From contig NZ_BAFQ01000124.1 in assembly GCF_000308375.1 (NCBI RefSeq), forward strand, positions 1 through 47,740: a DNA stretch of 47,740 bases, read 5' to 3'. The stretch is from Nocardia aobensis NBRC 100429. Lineage in GTDB: Bacteria > Actinomycetota > Actinomycetes > Mycobacteriales > Mycobacteriaceae. The notes beneath the pieces were generated by a model that worked only from the letters and a program-made list of their open reading frames with translations, was not told the DNA's origin and searched no databases. Shown here one piece after another: positions 7,602 through 15,563 of this stretch (positions are counted from its first letter, which is position 1; each line of letters begins with the position of its first letter). The position numbers and the translations under genes are program-made.

Positions 7602-7908
7602 CAGCCGCAACTCCTTCCGCCACAGATTGTGCCATCGGCCGACCTGGTATATCTCACCTCGCGCAAGCCAGCCGGCGACCATGATGCCCAAGCTGCGGGG
7701 CTCACGGCCGAAGAGCCAACGAAAGCACCCGCGGACGACGGCTGCAACGGCTCTCTCCAGACTTGAAACCACTGACCGAGATCAACTCTGGCGGCCACCG
7801 CTCCGCGAGCCGACAAAAACTCTGCACACTGACCGGGAGGCTTGATCTTATGCAGACACCAGAGCCAAGACTCGCCCACGGCGCGGTCTGTCCCACCGCG
7901 AACCCCCC
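7602..7908. other. Leader between divergent DUF6283 and protease-like genes
   Basis: This contains the Shine-Dalgarno of the DUF6283 gene and open but unassigned minus-strand sequence (WPPELISV, WLARGEIYQV) that may be relics of a further gene. No other supported feature. Confidence 0.3.
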
Positions 7909-8274
7909 GTGCGTCGCATGACCGACCTGCGCCACCACACGATCGATCCGAGGCTCGAAGCCATTCTCACGTCCTTCGCCCTCAACGCCCCCTCAGATGG
8001 CGACTGCCTCCATACTGCACCGCGGGTCACAAAATCTTTGCAAGAGCAGGGTTTCCAGGCGCGCACCGCAACCATCGCCGGATGGCTGGACCTCTCCGCC
8101 ACCATTCTCGGATTCCTCCACCAAGTCACCATCTGTGGTGAAACTGTCCTCGACGGCACGGCCCGACAGTTCTACCCAACACTGCCAAGCGCCTGGATCT
8201 CACCCACCCCCGAATATCTCCGCAGGCTAGCCGACGCAACCGGCATCAAACACGCGACCACGTTTCCCGGTTGA
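7909..8274 (+). CDS. Small putative transglutaminase-like thiol hydrolase
   Basis: This 121-residue ORF starts at GTG 7909 or, better initiated, ATG 7918. Residues in order are a Cys after Gly-Asp (C33, counted from 7909), a His in FLHQV (H71), and an Asp in VLDGTARQF (D82). The order Cys-His-Asp with a helix after the Cys and strands before His and Asp matches the transglutaminase/papain-like fold, and VLDGTARQF is the usual strand around the catalytic acid. The C-terminus YLRRLADATGIKH is helical. At 118-121 residues it is a minimal domain. It could be a deamidase, a peptide-ligating enzyme or a toxin; no signal peptide or immunity gene is visible. The fold is inferred from motifs only. Confidence 0.55.
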   Translation: MRRMTDLRHHTIDPRLEAILTSFALNAPSDGDCLHTAPRVTKSLQEQGFQARTATIAGWLDLSATILGFLHQVTICGETVLDGTARQFYPTLPSAWISPTPEYLRRLADATGIKHATTFPG

Positions 8275-8458
8275 CGCCTCGGCGCGGCGCTTGCTCACAT
8301 TTCGCGCAGCCGCTTCTCCCCTCCCGAGCCATATCCGGCACGCTCGCGGCGGGGACCACTACACGCTGTGCGCTGCACCCAGCAGCTACGAGTGGGTTGC
8401 ACCGATCCGTAACGACCATCTCGACCACGACACCGTGTAGCGTGGCCTGTCTTTTCGA

Positions 8459-9073
8459 TCAGAACAGCGCAGCAGATAAGCGCCAGTCCTGGGTGAGCCC
8501 TATCTCCGGGACTACCTCGCCATGGCGGCTCACCTCATCGGCTGCGACCACGACACCGATCGCCACCCCCAAAGCAAGGTGCGGGCACGCGAGTGCCGAG
8601 TCCTGCGCACAGGCGCGGTGCAACGGCGCCGGCGTCAGACACCACCCCGCATCATCAACGAACACCACCGCGGCTGCGGCATCTGCTGGCAAGCCGCAGT
8701 GCTGACACATCCACCGCTGTTGGGCGTTGGCAAGTCGACCCCGATGGATCATCCGCCAGTGCGGCCGCAACCCGCCATCCGAGTCGATAGTTACCGGTGT
8801 GATCCACGGAACGGGCCGCTTTTGGCGGACTGGCCGGACCTGGCCGGCAGGGTTGTGATCGACTCCCGCCTCATCGAGCCTCTGCCACAACGCAACGCTC
8901 ACCCCACACCGATGACATCCCGCCGTCGTGCACGTCACCATTCCAGTGTCCAGACCCAGCACTTGGCAGCGACCGCAATCATCGCACCGCACGTCAGGCA
9001 ACACGACAGTCTGCCTCGGCTCACGCGCAAAGGTGAATACATGCGGCACTGCGGACTCCTCACAGAAACTCAC
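8459..9073 (-). CDS. Cys-motif protein, copy B with extra N-terminal zinc domain
   Basis: This 204-residue protein starts ATG 9073. The N-terminal third has Cys-rich knuckles (CDDCGRC, then TCTTAGCHRCG), consistent with one zinc site. The rest repeats the motif order of the ORF at 6006-6542: PVPW, W-M-CQ-HCG, a hydrophobic strand, LHRAC and CPHLAL. The DNA copies are not alike, so these are divergent homologues rather than a recent duplication. The protein has no signal peptide or membrane helix. The family is unnamed to my knowledge. Confidence 0.65.
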   Translation of the reverse strand: MSFCEESAVPHVFTFAREPRQTVVLPDVRCDDCGRCQVLGLDTGMVTCTTAGCHRCGVSVALWQRLDEAGVDHNPAGQVRPVRQKRPVPWITPVTIDSDGGLRPHWRMIHRGRLANAQQRWMCQHCGLPADAAAAVVFVDDAGWCLTPAPLHRACAQDSALACPHLALGVAIGVVVAADEVSRHGEVVPEIGLTQDWRLSAALF

Positions 9074-9470
9074 ACAACACTAGTTCGAGTGTCAGCTGAA
9101 CGCCGATTGCCCTCCACCACACCTCCACCATCCGGCGCAACTCCATTCGACGGATGATCCCGTCCACAGCCACCGGGCAGTAGCCCTCCCAATTTCGTTG
9201 ACATGCCGCCTTTCTCGAGCGGATAGACCCTCTAGACGAACGCGACCATCCAGCACGCAGTACAGGTCCTGTCCGTCCATCGTGATGAAGGAGGTCTCGA
9301 CGCTTTACTTGTGGATCACCGCCGTACTGCATCTTGGCGGGTGCAGTAGCGGACCGAGCCACGTAAGAAGCCAAGCCCTTGAGGGGCCTGCAGAAACTCG
9401 AAACCTCACCGCGATCCAAGAGCCTCGAAGCGAGGTGATAGTGGCGAAAATCAGCCACACAGTACAGCCG
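9074..9470. other. Gene-poor stretch with shadow ORFs
   Basis: All frames here carry either stops or low-quality Arg/Ser-rich translations. A minus-strand frame (9060-9509) opens but shows no motif. I see nothing supportable. Confidence 0.3.
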
Positions 9471-9655
9471 AAGCCAGTCCGGAACATCCGACGCCGGCTC
9501 GCCAACCACACCATCGACGAACTCGTCGGAGACCTATCGGGACGGCAACCACCGCCCTCGAACTCGCCGACTGGTACGATATGCCGGAAACGCTCCGCCC
9601 GAAGCTGATCACCATAGAAGGCCTCGCCCGTCGGCCGCCTCGCGTGCACCGATGA
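9471..9655 (+). pseudogene. Recombinase/resolvase-type HTH fragment, frameshifted
   Basis: One frame reads VRNIRRRLANHTIDELVGDL; a neighbouring frame contains YRDG and the next gives LADWYDMPETL-like sequence before a TGA near 9655. Put together the order (rigid N-terminal basic helix, TIDELV, YRDG, LA-x-xYxM) matches the C-terminal HTH found at the end of actinobacterial serine recombinases and related DNA-binding proteins. Two frameshifts are needed, so this is a relic. Confidence 0.35.
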
Positions 9656-9970
9656 CGACCACTTCGAAAGGCTGTATCTCCCCGGCCACTCCGTCGCCCC
9701 ATGCAGCAGTAGTCGTCCGAACACTCGCCAGCACAATCGAAGACGCACTCTACAAACGCGGAACACCCATGCGGCCATCGACGGGACACCGAAAGCGCCG
9801 CAAAAGACCTCACCGCGTCCCACGGCGTCCGGCGCCCACCACGACCTCGGATTCGTTTCGACCTTCGTTGCTGTCGGCCCTACCGCGTACAGTTCGATCG
9901 CTCTGTCAGCCCGTTCTGTATGCCCCGGGCGCAGGAGTCAGCAGACACGCACGACGGACGGAGGGCAACG

Positions 9971-10510
9971 ATGGCGACGCTCGACGACGCGTTTAACAAC
10001 GACGACAAGTTCATCCAGCGATCGCTGACACGGGCCGCTCATTTCATGTTGTGGGCCATCGGGATCGCGGTCCTCATGCAGATCCCGTTCTACCTCGGCT
10101 ATGACTGGTGGATCACCGGCCTTGTCCAGAGCGCAATGTGGGTCTTCGTTCTCATCGGAATCCTGCACAACAACACGACACGCCTGTGCGTCCGATGCAT
10201 GCAGGAAGTACCCGACAACGCCGGCGAACGGGCGGAGCAGCGAAAACCGGTGCTGTGGCTGAACCATCGGATGCAGAACCTGCGAGGCATCTTGATCCTG
10301 TCCGCAGCCGCTGTGTTCAGCTATGGACGGTTCCGGCTCGGTTGGCCGCGGCTGCTGAACCTATCGGTTGATGCGTTGTCTCTGTGCTACCTGTATTCGA
10401 TCTGGTTGCACCACCGCCTGCGACCGTGGTGTCCGTACTGCCGCGATTGGGGCGACGACGGCGACATCCACGAGCCCTCTCCCGACCCGATAGAGAAAGC
10501 CACGCGCTAA
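9971..10510 (+). CDS. Multi-pass membrane protein with two Cys-x2-Cys pairs
   Basis: I choose the ATG at 9971 because GGAGGG sits seven bases upstream; an upstream in-frame ATG at 9920 would add 17 residues. The 179-residue product has two adjacent hydrophobic segments (about residues 24-44 and 51-70), then CVRCMQEVP at about 74, two more hydrophobic segments (about 106-122 and 130-148), and CPYCRDW at about 154. The two Cys pairs flank the second membrane pair and could jointly bind a metal on one face of the membrane. The C-terminus is acidic. No family name is known to me; the function is unassigned. Confidence 0.75.
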   Translation: MATLDDAFNNDDKFIQRSLTRAAHFMLWAIGIAVLMQIPFYLGYDWWITGLVQSAMWVFVLIGILHNNTTRLCVRCMQEVPDNAGERAEQRKPVLWLNHRMQNLRGILILSAAAVFSYGRFRLGWPRLLNLSVDALSLCYLYSIWLHHRLRPWCPYCRDWGDDGDIHEPSPDPIEKATR

Positions 10511-10872
10511 CGTCACATCGCGCCGGACTGCGGCCGAATGAAACAGCCTGGCCCACAAGATTTTAGCTGAACGTGACAAAGATTTCAGGACCAGCGTGGG
10601 TCGCCAAAGAATTGAATGAGAATATTGTATGCATTTCTAAGCTCTTCGGGCGGCCTAATGCTGCCGCAAGCGAAACATGTTGAGATGAAAATACACGGTC
10701 TGCCTAGGAGCCGGACGTCTGTAAATACGATCGGATCTCAGGACGGATGCTGTAGGTGGTTTCGCGCACAGGCGCTCCGCTAACCAACCTTTTCGCTCGA
10801 ACCTGCACTGGCACAGATTTAGAGCGCGGATCTCCCCCGTCTGTGCACCACTCGCGGAAACAGACGAGATCC
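10511..10872. other. AT-richer intergenic stretch
   Basis: This separates the membrane protein from the frameshifted minus-strand gene. Local composition drops in GC (around 10570-10700). I see no gene, tRNA or convincing hairpin here. Confidence 0.4.
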
Positions 10873-11299
10873 TCAACAGTACCCGGGAGTGAACCGTTTG
10901 GACATCCGATGTCTTCGGATCATCTCGGTGGTGACCGGGCCAGGGCGGACGTCGGCGGTGGCGGCCTCTCGCGACCTGCACAGTGGTGCGGAAGTTGTCG
11001 GCCTCGGCGGGATCGGACTGTTCGAGCAGGGCCACCGCGGCCGCCAGGGCGGGCAGGACCTGGTCGGCGAGTTCGGCGACCGACTTCCCAGCCAGTGTGA
11101 TGTCCTTGGACTTTGCCGCGAGGACGTGTCCGACCGTGCCGGTCGCCGACAGCAGCGCCCTCGATCCCGCGGTGGCTGCCTTGTGAGGCTTGCTCGATCC
11201 GGCGGCCAGCAGGGAGACCGCACCGTAGGCGGCGGTGCGGATGGTGAGCTGGTCGGCGGCGGTCAGGGCGAGGGTGGCGGAGATGGTGGGCTCCTTCAA
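10873..11299 (-). pseudogene. Conserved hypothetical, single-base frameshift near the C-terminus
   Basis: From a TTG at 11299 the frame reads ISATLALTAADQLTIRTAAY, then GAVSLLAAG and KSVAELADQVLPALAAAVAL, ending with DPAEADNFRTTVQVA. I recognise this as a conserved helical protein of mycolic-acid actinobacteria without assigned function. At about 10966-10972 one extra base moves the natural continuation (EAATADVRPGPVTTEMIRR) into another frame that stops at 10873. The tail after EMIRR also departs from what I expect. Either the gene is decaying or the assembly has an indel. Confidence 0.65.
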
Positions 11300-11540
11300 A
11301 ATCCGTTGTGGCAGTCCCGGTTCCCTCCGGTGGTCGGGGTTGCCGTGTTCGATGGGCCTACTCTGTCCGGCCCGGCTGACAGCACACGGACGGCGCGCTG
11401 ATGCGAACACTGACACGGTGATCGGCCTCGGACCGGCGCGGGAATGCGGCGGGTAACGATTCGGTGCAGATCTTGACCGGTTGTGCTCTCGTGTGTTTGG
11501 CTGGCGCCACGAAGTTCGGGGGGAATTTGGGGGGATCCAA

Positions 11541-12834
11541 ATGTCTTTACTCTCTGTGCGTTTCGCGCGCGCGTTCATCATCGTGCTCGTCTGGGCGGCA
11601 GCCGTGGCCGGGCTGCTGGCGCCGTCGGCGGTCGGGGATCCGGTCGACTGCGACGCGCTGGCCGCTCAGATCGAGGCGCACAATCAGGCGGCGGCGGTCC
11701 ACAACGCCAACCCGCCCAATCCGAACGATCAGGCCGCGGTCGCGGCATACAACGCCGAGGCCGACCGCGGCAACGCCGAAGCCGCGCAGCTGGAAACTCA
11801 AGCCCAGCAATGCCGTTCACAAGGCCACGACGTACCCCAAGTGGGTGGCGCACCGCCGCCGAACACACCCAACCCGGCCCCCACGCCGCCGCCGGGCTCA
11901 CCCGCGCCCGCCCCGGCACCTGGGCCGGCTCCTGCTCCGGCGTCGAAGGTTCCGGCTCCTCCGGTGTTGCCGCCGGGTGGGGGTGCGCCGGGGCTGAAGG
12001 CCTCGCCGTCCGCGCCCGCGGCGCCGGTGGTGGGACAGCCGTTGCCGATCCCGGTGCGGCCGTCGCGGATCCTGTCGCCGCCCACGATCCAGCCTGGCAC
12101 CGCCTACAACCCGGCCACCGCGGCGGGGGCGAGTTTGAAGGCGCCGTCACCGTTGCCCGGTAGCGTGGCCTCGAATCCGCGTTTCACCCCGGCCCCGACG
12201 GAACCGATGCAGGCACCAGGACTCAACACCCCGCCCGGCCAGCCCGGCATGACCGGCACCCAACAGGAATTCTTCGCCTCCGCACCCCGCCTACTCGACG
12301 TCGCCAAAGCCGTACCGGCGCCCTCGAATTCGGGCAACGGGCAGATCTACCGGCTGCCGGACCTGACGGGCACTGGTGCGATCAGCAACTCCGGGCCCGC
12401 CCTCTACGCCGGACCCGGCAACACCCGCGCCGTGGCGGGCCCGCTGGATCCGCTGGGCCGCCCGACCGGCTCCTACGGCTACCTCGATGCCGCTGGTGCC
12501 AAGAGTCCCCGCACCGGGGTGCCGACCATTAACGTGCCCGGCGCGACCGGTGCCTATCAGCGCGGGCATTTGTGGCCCAACCAATACGGCGGCCCCGGCA
12601 ACGTGCCGCAGTTCCTCGCCCCGGAACTGGGCGCGACGAACACCGGCGCGATGCGCGTGTACGAGCCTCGGCCAGGTCGTCCAAGGCCAGGTGGCCGGGG
12701 TGCCGGCGCAGAACGTCACCTACCTGAAGGTGCCGATCTACACCGACGACAAAGTCATCCCCGACTACTACCTTCTTCAAGCATGGGGCGACCAGGGCTG
12801 GAACCTGCCACCCACCTACGTCCAGAACTTCTGA
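11541..12834 (+). pseudogene. Secreted non-specific endonuclease toxin, frameshifted at its C-terminus
   Basis: The ATG at 11541 follows a GGGGGG run. Residues 1-32 are a signal peptide (hydrophobic FIIVLVWAAAVAGLLAPSAV). A Cys-flanked alpha-helical segment rich in Ala/Asn/Glu follows (about 35-95), then a Pro/Ala-rich linker (about 100-220), then a nuclease domain with RGHL (H343), a GGPGN loop and N367 in TNTGAMRVYE. This is the Endonuclease_NS_2-type beta-beta-alpha metal signature (RGHL...N...E). At 12666 one base too many breaks the frame; the natural continuation (VTYLKVPIYTDDKVIPDYYL, ending with TYVQNF) runs in the next frame to the TGA at 12834. The unshifted frame instead reads an Arg-rich tail to 12866 that overlaps the immunity gene start. 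The immunity-type gene begins 28 bp downstream. Confidence 0.75.
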
Positions 12835-12862
12835 ACGCCAGCGAAAGGACAGACCGGCACCG

Positions 12863-13459
12863 ATGACCGCACTCGACGAGCTCACCACGCTGCTTCCGCC
12901 CCCGGCCGGTGCCGGCGGCTCCTTCGACTGGACCCCAGTGGAGCAGCGGCTCGGCGTGACCGCGCTCCCGGACGATTTCAAGGCCCTGCTCGGGGTGTAC
13001 GGGGATGTGCGGTTTTGCAACGCGCTGCGCCTGTTCCGGCCCTCCGACGAGTCGTGGCTGGATCTGGCCGAGGTCACCCTCGCCACGCGAGAACCCCTCG
13101 CAGACACCGAATTCGGCGAACCACCGACCGAAGTGCCGGTAGGGGTGTCGGTCGATCCGGCGACGTTGATCCAGTGGGGTGGCTCCTTCGGCGGCGACTA
13201 CTGCCTGTGGGACGCCCACGACCCCGACCCGGCCCGGTGGACGCTGGTGTTCACCGACCTCGACAAACTCGACTGGGGCTTCTACCCCGGCACCGTCACC
13301 GAATACCTGCTCGACTGGATGCGCGGCCGCGCCGCACCGATCCCCCTGTGGAGCCTCGACGCCGTCCTGCCCGACCGCGGAACACCGTTCGCCGAAACCT
13401 ACGACCCCACCGACTTCACCGGCGCGGTCACCAACCGCATCAACGCCGCGGTCTCCTGA
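12863..13459 (+). CDS. SUKH (SMI1/KNR4) family immunity protein
   Basis: This 198-residue protein has ATG 12863, with AAAGGACAG upstream. The start of the SUKH fold is visible as W-x-x-VEQRLGVTALPDDFKALL, followed by YGDV, a strand with WLDLAEV, GGDYCLWD and LVFTDLDKLDWGFY. WEx-LPxDFxxLLxxYG is the family signature. SUKH proteins bind and neutralise nuclease-type polymorphic toxins in the producing cell's cytoplasm. The gene lies immediately after the secreted nuclease on the same strand, the standard toxin-immunity order. It has no frameshift even though the toxin does. Followed by two hairpins at 13460-13511. Confidence 0.8.
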   Translation: MTALDELTTLLPPPAGAGGSFDWTPVEQRLGVTALPDDFKALLGVYGDVRFCNALRLFRPSDESWLDLAEVTLATREPLADTEFGEPPTEVPVGVSVDPATLIQWGGSFGGDYCLWDAHDPDPARWTLVFTDLDKLDWGFYPGTVTEYLLDWMRGRAAPIPLWSLDAVLPDRGTPFAETYDPTDFTGAVTNRINAAVS

Positions 13460-13511
13460 CCCTGTCCTGACAGGGACAAACCAGAACGCCGCCAGGTGCT
13501 ATCTGGCGGCG
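13460..13511 (+). terminator. Double hairpin after the immunity gene
   Basis: The first stem pairs 13460-13466 with 13469-13475 (CCCTGTC/GACAGGG, two-base loop), and the second pairs 13487-13495 with 13503-13511 (CGCCGCCAG/CTGGCGGCG, seven-base loop). They begin at the stop codon of the SUKH gene, so they probably end the toxin-immunity transcript. Confidence 0.65.
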
Positions 13512-13677
13512 ATTGGTGTTGGTGAGCCGACGTCCAACAAGCGCCTCTCGGCGAGTGATCGCTCGAAGCGACAAATGGGGTGCGGCCCGGGGCTGTCCGG
13601 ACGCCGACAACAGATCCAACCGCTGGGTGAGGCATCCGATGCACAGCCGCCCGAAGTCCGGCATCGATGGGTGAGCC

Positions 13678-13908
13678 CTACTCGCTGCCCTCGTTCCTCT
13701 CGCCCCAGCGGTCCTCCCGCTGGGACGGGGGACGGTGGTCCCTGGTCGGATCGGGCCAACCTTCTGGCGGCTTCCAGTCAGGCGGTTTCCTCCTCTGCAC
13801 TGGGGGGATGCCGGGAGGAAAGCCAGGAGGAAGGCTACCGCGGCCCTCAGACTCCAACGCCGCTGGTTCTGCTCGTTCTGCCTCGCGGTCTTCAGGATTT
13901 TCCGTCAT
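13678..13908 (-). CDS. Small Pro-rich hypothetical protein
   Basis: From the ATG at 13908 a 76-residue ORF reads MTENPEDREAERAEPAALES, then a Pro-rich segment (LPPGFPPGIPPVQRRKPPDW) and a charged tail (REDRWGERNEGSE). Composition is natural rather than shadow-like, with conserved-looking Pro-Trp spacing. There is no Shine-Dalgarno, and the frame extends upstream to 14007, so the start is tentative. Function unknown. Confidence 0.4.
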   Translation of the reverse strand: MTENPEDREAERAEPAALESEGRGSLPPGFPPGIPPVQRRKPPDWKPPEGWPDPTRDHRPPSQREDRWGERNEGSE

Positions 13909-14468
13909 CGCACACCACGGAGTCGGGGATGGATCAGGTTCGCCACTCGAACAGCACGCGCTCACTGCTTTCAGCGTAGGCCGGACAACACCGACTGGGT
14001 ACCCCACACTCCCTCGCCAGCGAGCGCAGCAGGGGGAATCACGCTCAGCCTCCCGCGAGCGGAACGTCGACGCCCGTCCGGCTGTCGACCACGGTACCGA
14101 GGTTCTTTAGGCCAGGACCCACACACGCCCCGGAGAGAGACGCCGACATCTGTCCGGTCAGGATAGAGACGAGTGGTGATCGAACGTCGGTGTTCGATGG
14201 TGATGCAATCGGCAAGGCGATCAGCGAGGCAGCGTCGGAGAGCCACCGGTCGGTGGACCAGTCCTGCTTGTGTGGTCGATCATCGTTCTCGGAGCGATGG
14301 CACCATTCTTGGCACACTGGCAGTCAGCCGTGGCCACCTTCCGGAACGAAAAATCCCCTCCGACCCTGGTCGGAGAGGGATAGCGGCGTGCGACCCGGTC
14401 CTATTGCACGCATGTTGCACAAAACAGGGACGAAGTACAGAAAAACGCGCTGAACTGCACAAACAAAG
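13909..14468. other. Island edge next to tRNA-Val, no gene seen
   Basis: Near the right end are a hairpin at 14347-14382 and two direct TTGCAC copies five bases apart at about 14405-14420, a pattern I associate with the 3' end of tyrosine-integrase cassettes, but no integrase remains. The rest has only shadow ORFs. Confidence 0.35.
14347..14382. terminator. Hairpin beside the tRNA-Val island edge
   Basis: The arms CTCCGACC and GGTCGGAG pair around a short loop and are extended by TCCC/GGGA with a small bulge, preceded by an A-run (T-run on the minus strand). On the minus strand this is a classic Rho-independent terminator. It lies 90-120 bp from the tRNA 3' end. Confidence 0.55.
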
Positions 14469-14540
14469 TGGTCCCAGCTGGTTTCGAACCAGCGACCTCT
14501 CGCGTGTGAGGCGAGCGCTCTCCCGCTGAGCTATGGGACC
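14469..14540 (-). tRNA. tRNA-Val (anticodon CAC)
   Basis: On the minus strand the acceptor arms GGTCCCA and TGGGACC pair, the D-arm reads GCTC-AGCGGGAGAGC, the anticodon loop is CTCACAC (anticodon CAC) within CTCGC/GCGAG, and the T-arm has GGTTCGAAACC. The discriminator A is at 14469 and CCA is not encoded. The accessory island lies on its 3' side, the usual position for integration into a tRNA gene. Confidence 0.93.
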
Positions 14541-14849
14541 GGGATATTTCGGGGCGGCTGGAGTGCCGTTCCGAACGAGAAGGAACCTTAACACGCATCC
14601 CTGGGGTCACACCAAATCGGGGCCTGACCTGGATGTTTCAGTCGGCCGGCGATGGACGGAACGTGAACGGGCGCAGAAGGTCTCGTGTGAGCCGGATCGT
14701 CGCGCGGTCGGCCCCGGGTATCGACGTGAAGCATCGCGAGACATCGGGCGGGGCCGCGTCCGACGGAGACGCAGTTGCGGTTGCCTGCGTCGCAGAGAGG
14801 GTCGCAGGGAGAAGGCCGACCGGACTACCCGTCGCCGGTCCGGGCCAGC

Positions 14850-14935
14850 CGGCGAGCTCGACACCCAGCACCCGGTCCAGTACCACCCACGCTCCGCTTC
14901 TACCGCAGCGCGGCGGGCGCCGACTGGGCTCCGCG
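14850..14935 (-). pseudogene. Relic copy of the 3' end of the ArsR-type regulator
   Basis: The plus-strand segment GGCGAGCTCGACACCCAGCA is matched with one change at 16040-16059, and the similarity continues for about 85 bp with small indels through GCGGCGGGCGCCG. On the minus strand both encode the tail VLDRVLGVELA against VLERVLGVELA. Only the last codons of the gene are present, so this is a decayed partial duplication located across the tRNA cluster. Confidence 0.7.
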
Positions 14936-15102
14936 GCCGCAGTCGCCGCACCGAACGGATGCCCCTTCGGGGCGGGGGACGACGGCGCCGGAAGGACACC
15001 GCGCCCTCGGTCCACCACACTGGCGTCACCCGATGGGGCGCACTCACACCCCCGGAAAAACACACCCGTGTTATTCACTTTTACCCCGATCTACCAGGCG
15101 AT

Positions 15103-15132
15103 TTGTTGAGCGCGCGGGTTGTGGGCTAATGT
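15103..15132 (+). promoter_or_regulatory. Sigma-70-type promoter for the tRNA cluster
   Basis: TTGTTG at 15103-15108 and TAATGT at 15127-15132 are separated by 18 bp and lie about 47 bp upstream of tRNA-Gly, a suitable distance for a precursor leader. Confidence 0.55.
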
Positions 15133-15179
15133 TCTCTCTCGCAGCCGGAAGGGGCCGAAAAGCCCCGGAGACGCAGCAT

Positions 15180-15252
15180 GCGGATGTAGCGCAGTTGGTA
15201 GCGCATCACCTTGCCAAGGTGAGGGTCGCGGGTTCGAATCCCGTCATCCGCT
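15180..15252 (+). tRNA. tRNA-Gly (anticodon GCC)
   Basis: The acceptor arms GCGGATG and CATCCGC pair; the anticodon loop is TTGCCAA (GCC) and the T-loop reads GGTTCGAATCC. The discriminator is T. First of a three-tRNA transcript. Confidence 0.95.
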
Positions 15253-15275
15253 CGAAGGCCAACCCGGCCTTGGTT

Positions 15276-15346
15276 GGCGGTGTGGCCGAGTGGTGAGGCA
15301 ACGGCCTGCAAAGCCGTGCACACGGGTTCGATTCCCGTCGCCGCCT
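15276..15346 (+). tRNA. tRNA-Cys (anticodon GCA)
   Basis: The acceptor arms GGCGGTG and CGCCGCC pair with one G-T; the anticodon loop is CTGCAAA (GCA) and the T-loop reads GGTTCGATTCC. The discriminator U73 is as expected for Cys. It lies 23 bp after tRNA-Gly. Confidence 0.95.
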
Positions 15347-15363
15347 CTTAGTAGGCGAACCAC

Positions 15364-15438
15364 GCGCGATTAGCTCAGCGGGAGAGCGCTTCCCTGACAC
15401 GGAAGAGGTCACTGGTTCAATCCCAGTATCGCGCACCA
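15364..15438 (+). tRNA. tRNA-Val (anticodon GAC)
   Basis: The acceptor arms GCGCGAT and ATCGCGC pair, the anticodon loop is CTGACAC (GAC), and the T-loop is GGTTCAATCCC. Unlike its neighbours it encodes the CCA end (15436-15438). Last tRNA of the cluster. Confidence 0.95.
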
Positions 15439-15452
15439 ACGAAGAACAGGTC

Positions 15453-15480
15453 AGCCCCGGTTTCGACCGGGGCTTTCTTG
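15453..15480 (+). terminator. Rho-independent terminator of the tRNA cluster
   Basis: A perfect 9-bp stem (AGCCCCGGT 15453-15461 with ACCGGGGCT 15466-15474) with a TTCG tetraloop is followed by TTCTTGT. Confidence 0.85.
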
Positions 15481-15563
15481 TATCCGGACCAGGGAGAATG
15501 CGTCCGCTGTCCCTTCGACTGGGATACGGTCGAACAACGAGCCGAGCGGCAAGGAGAGATGTC

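Larger units (their letters stand above)
14541..15179. other. Long non-coding stretch between tRNA clusters
   Basis: No gene. An 85-bp relic similar to the 3' end of the ArsR-type gene lies at about 14850-14935 (entered separately). A promoter for the tRNA-Gly cluster lies at 15103-15132. Confidence 0.5.

Noticed and set aside
8271..8705. Plus-strand ORF opposite the copy-B Cys-motif gene
   Set aside because: It overlaps the minus-strand gene with clear Cys motifs, and its translation is Thr/Ala/Ser-rich without motifs.
1..14468. CRISPR array or tandem repeat clusters in the island
   Set aside because: Looked for regularly spaced repeats of 25-40 bp; only the 21-bp tandem pair at 2931-2972 was found, with no spacers.
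14607..15129. Several ORFs around the tRNA cluster
   Set aside because: All are Arg/Pro/Ser-rich, overlap each other in different frames, and contain the duplicated ArsR tail only as a relic.
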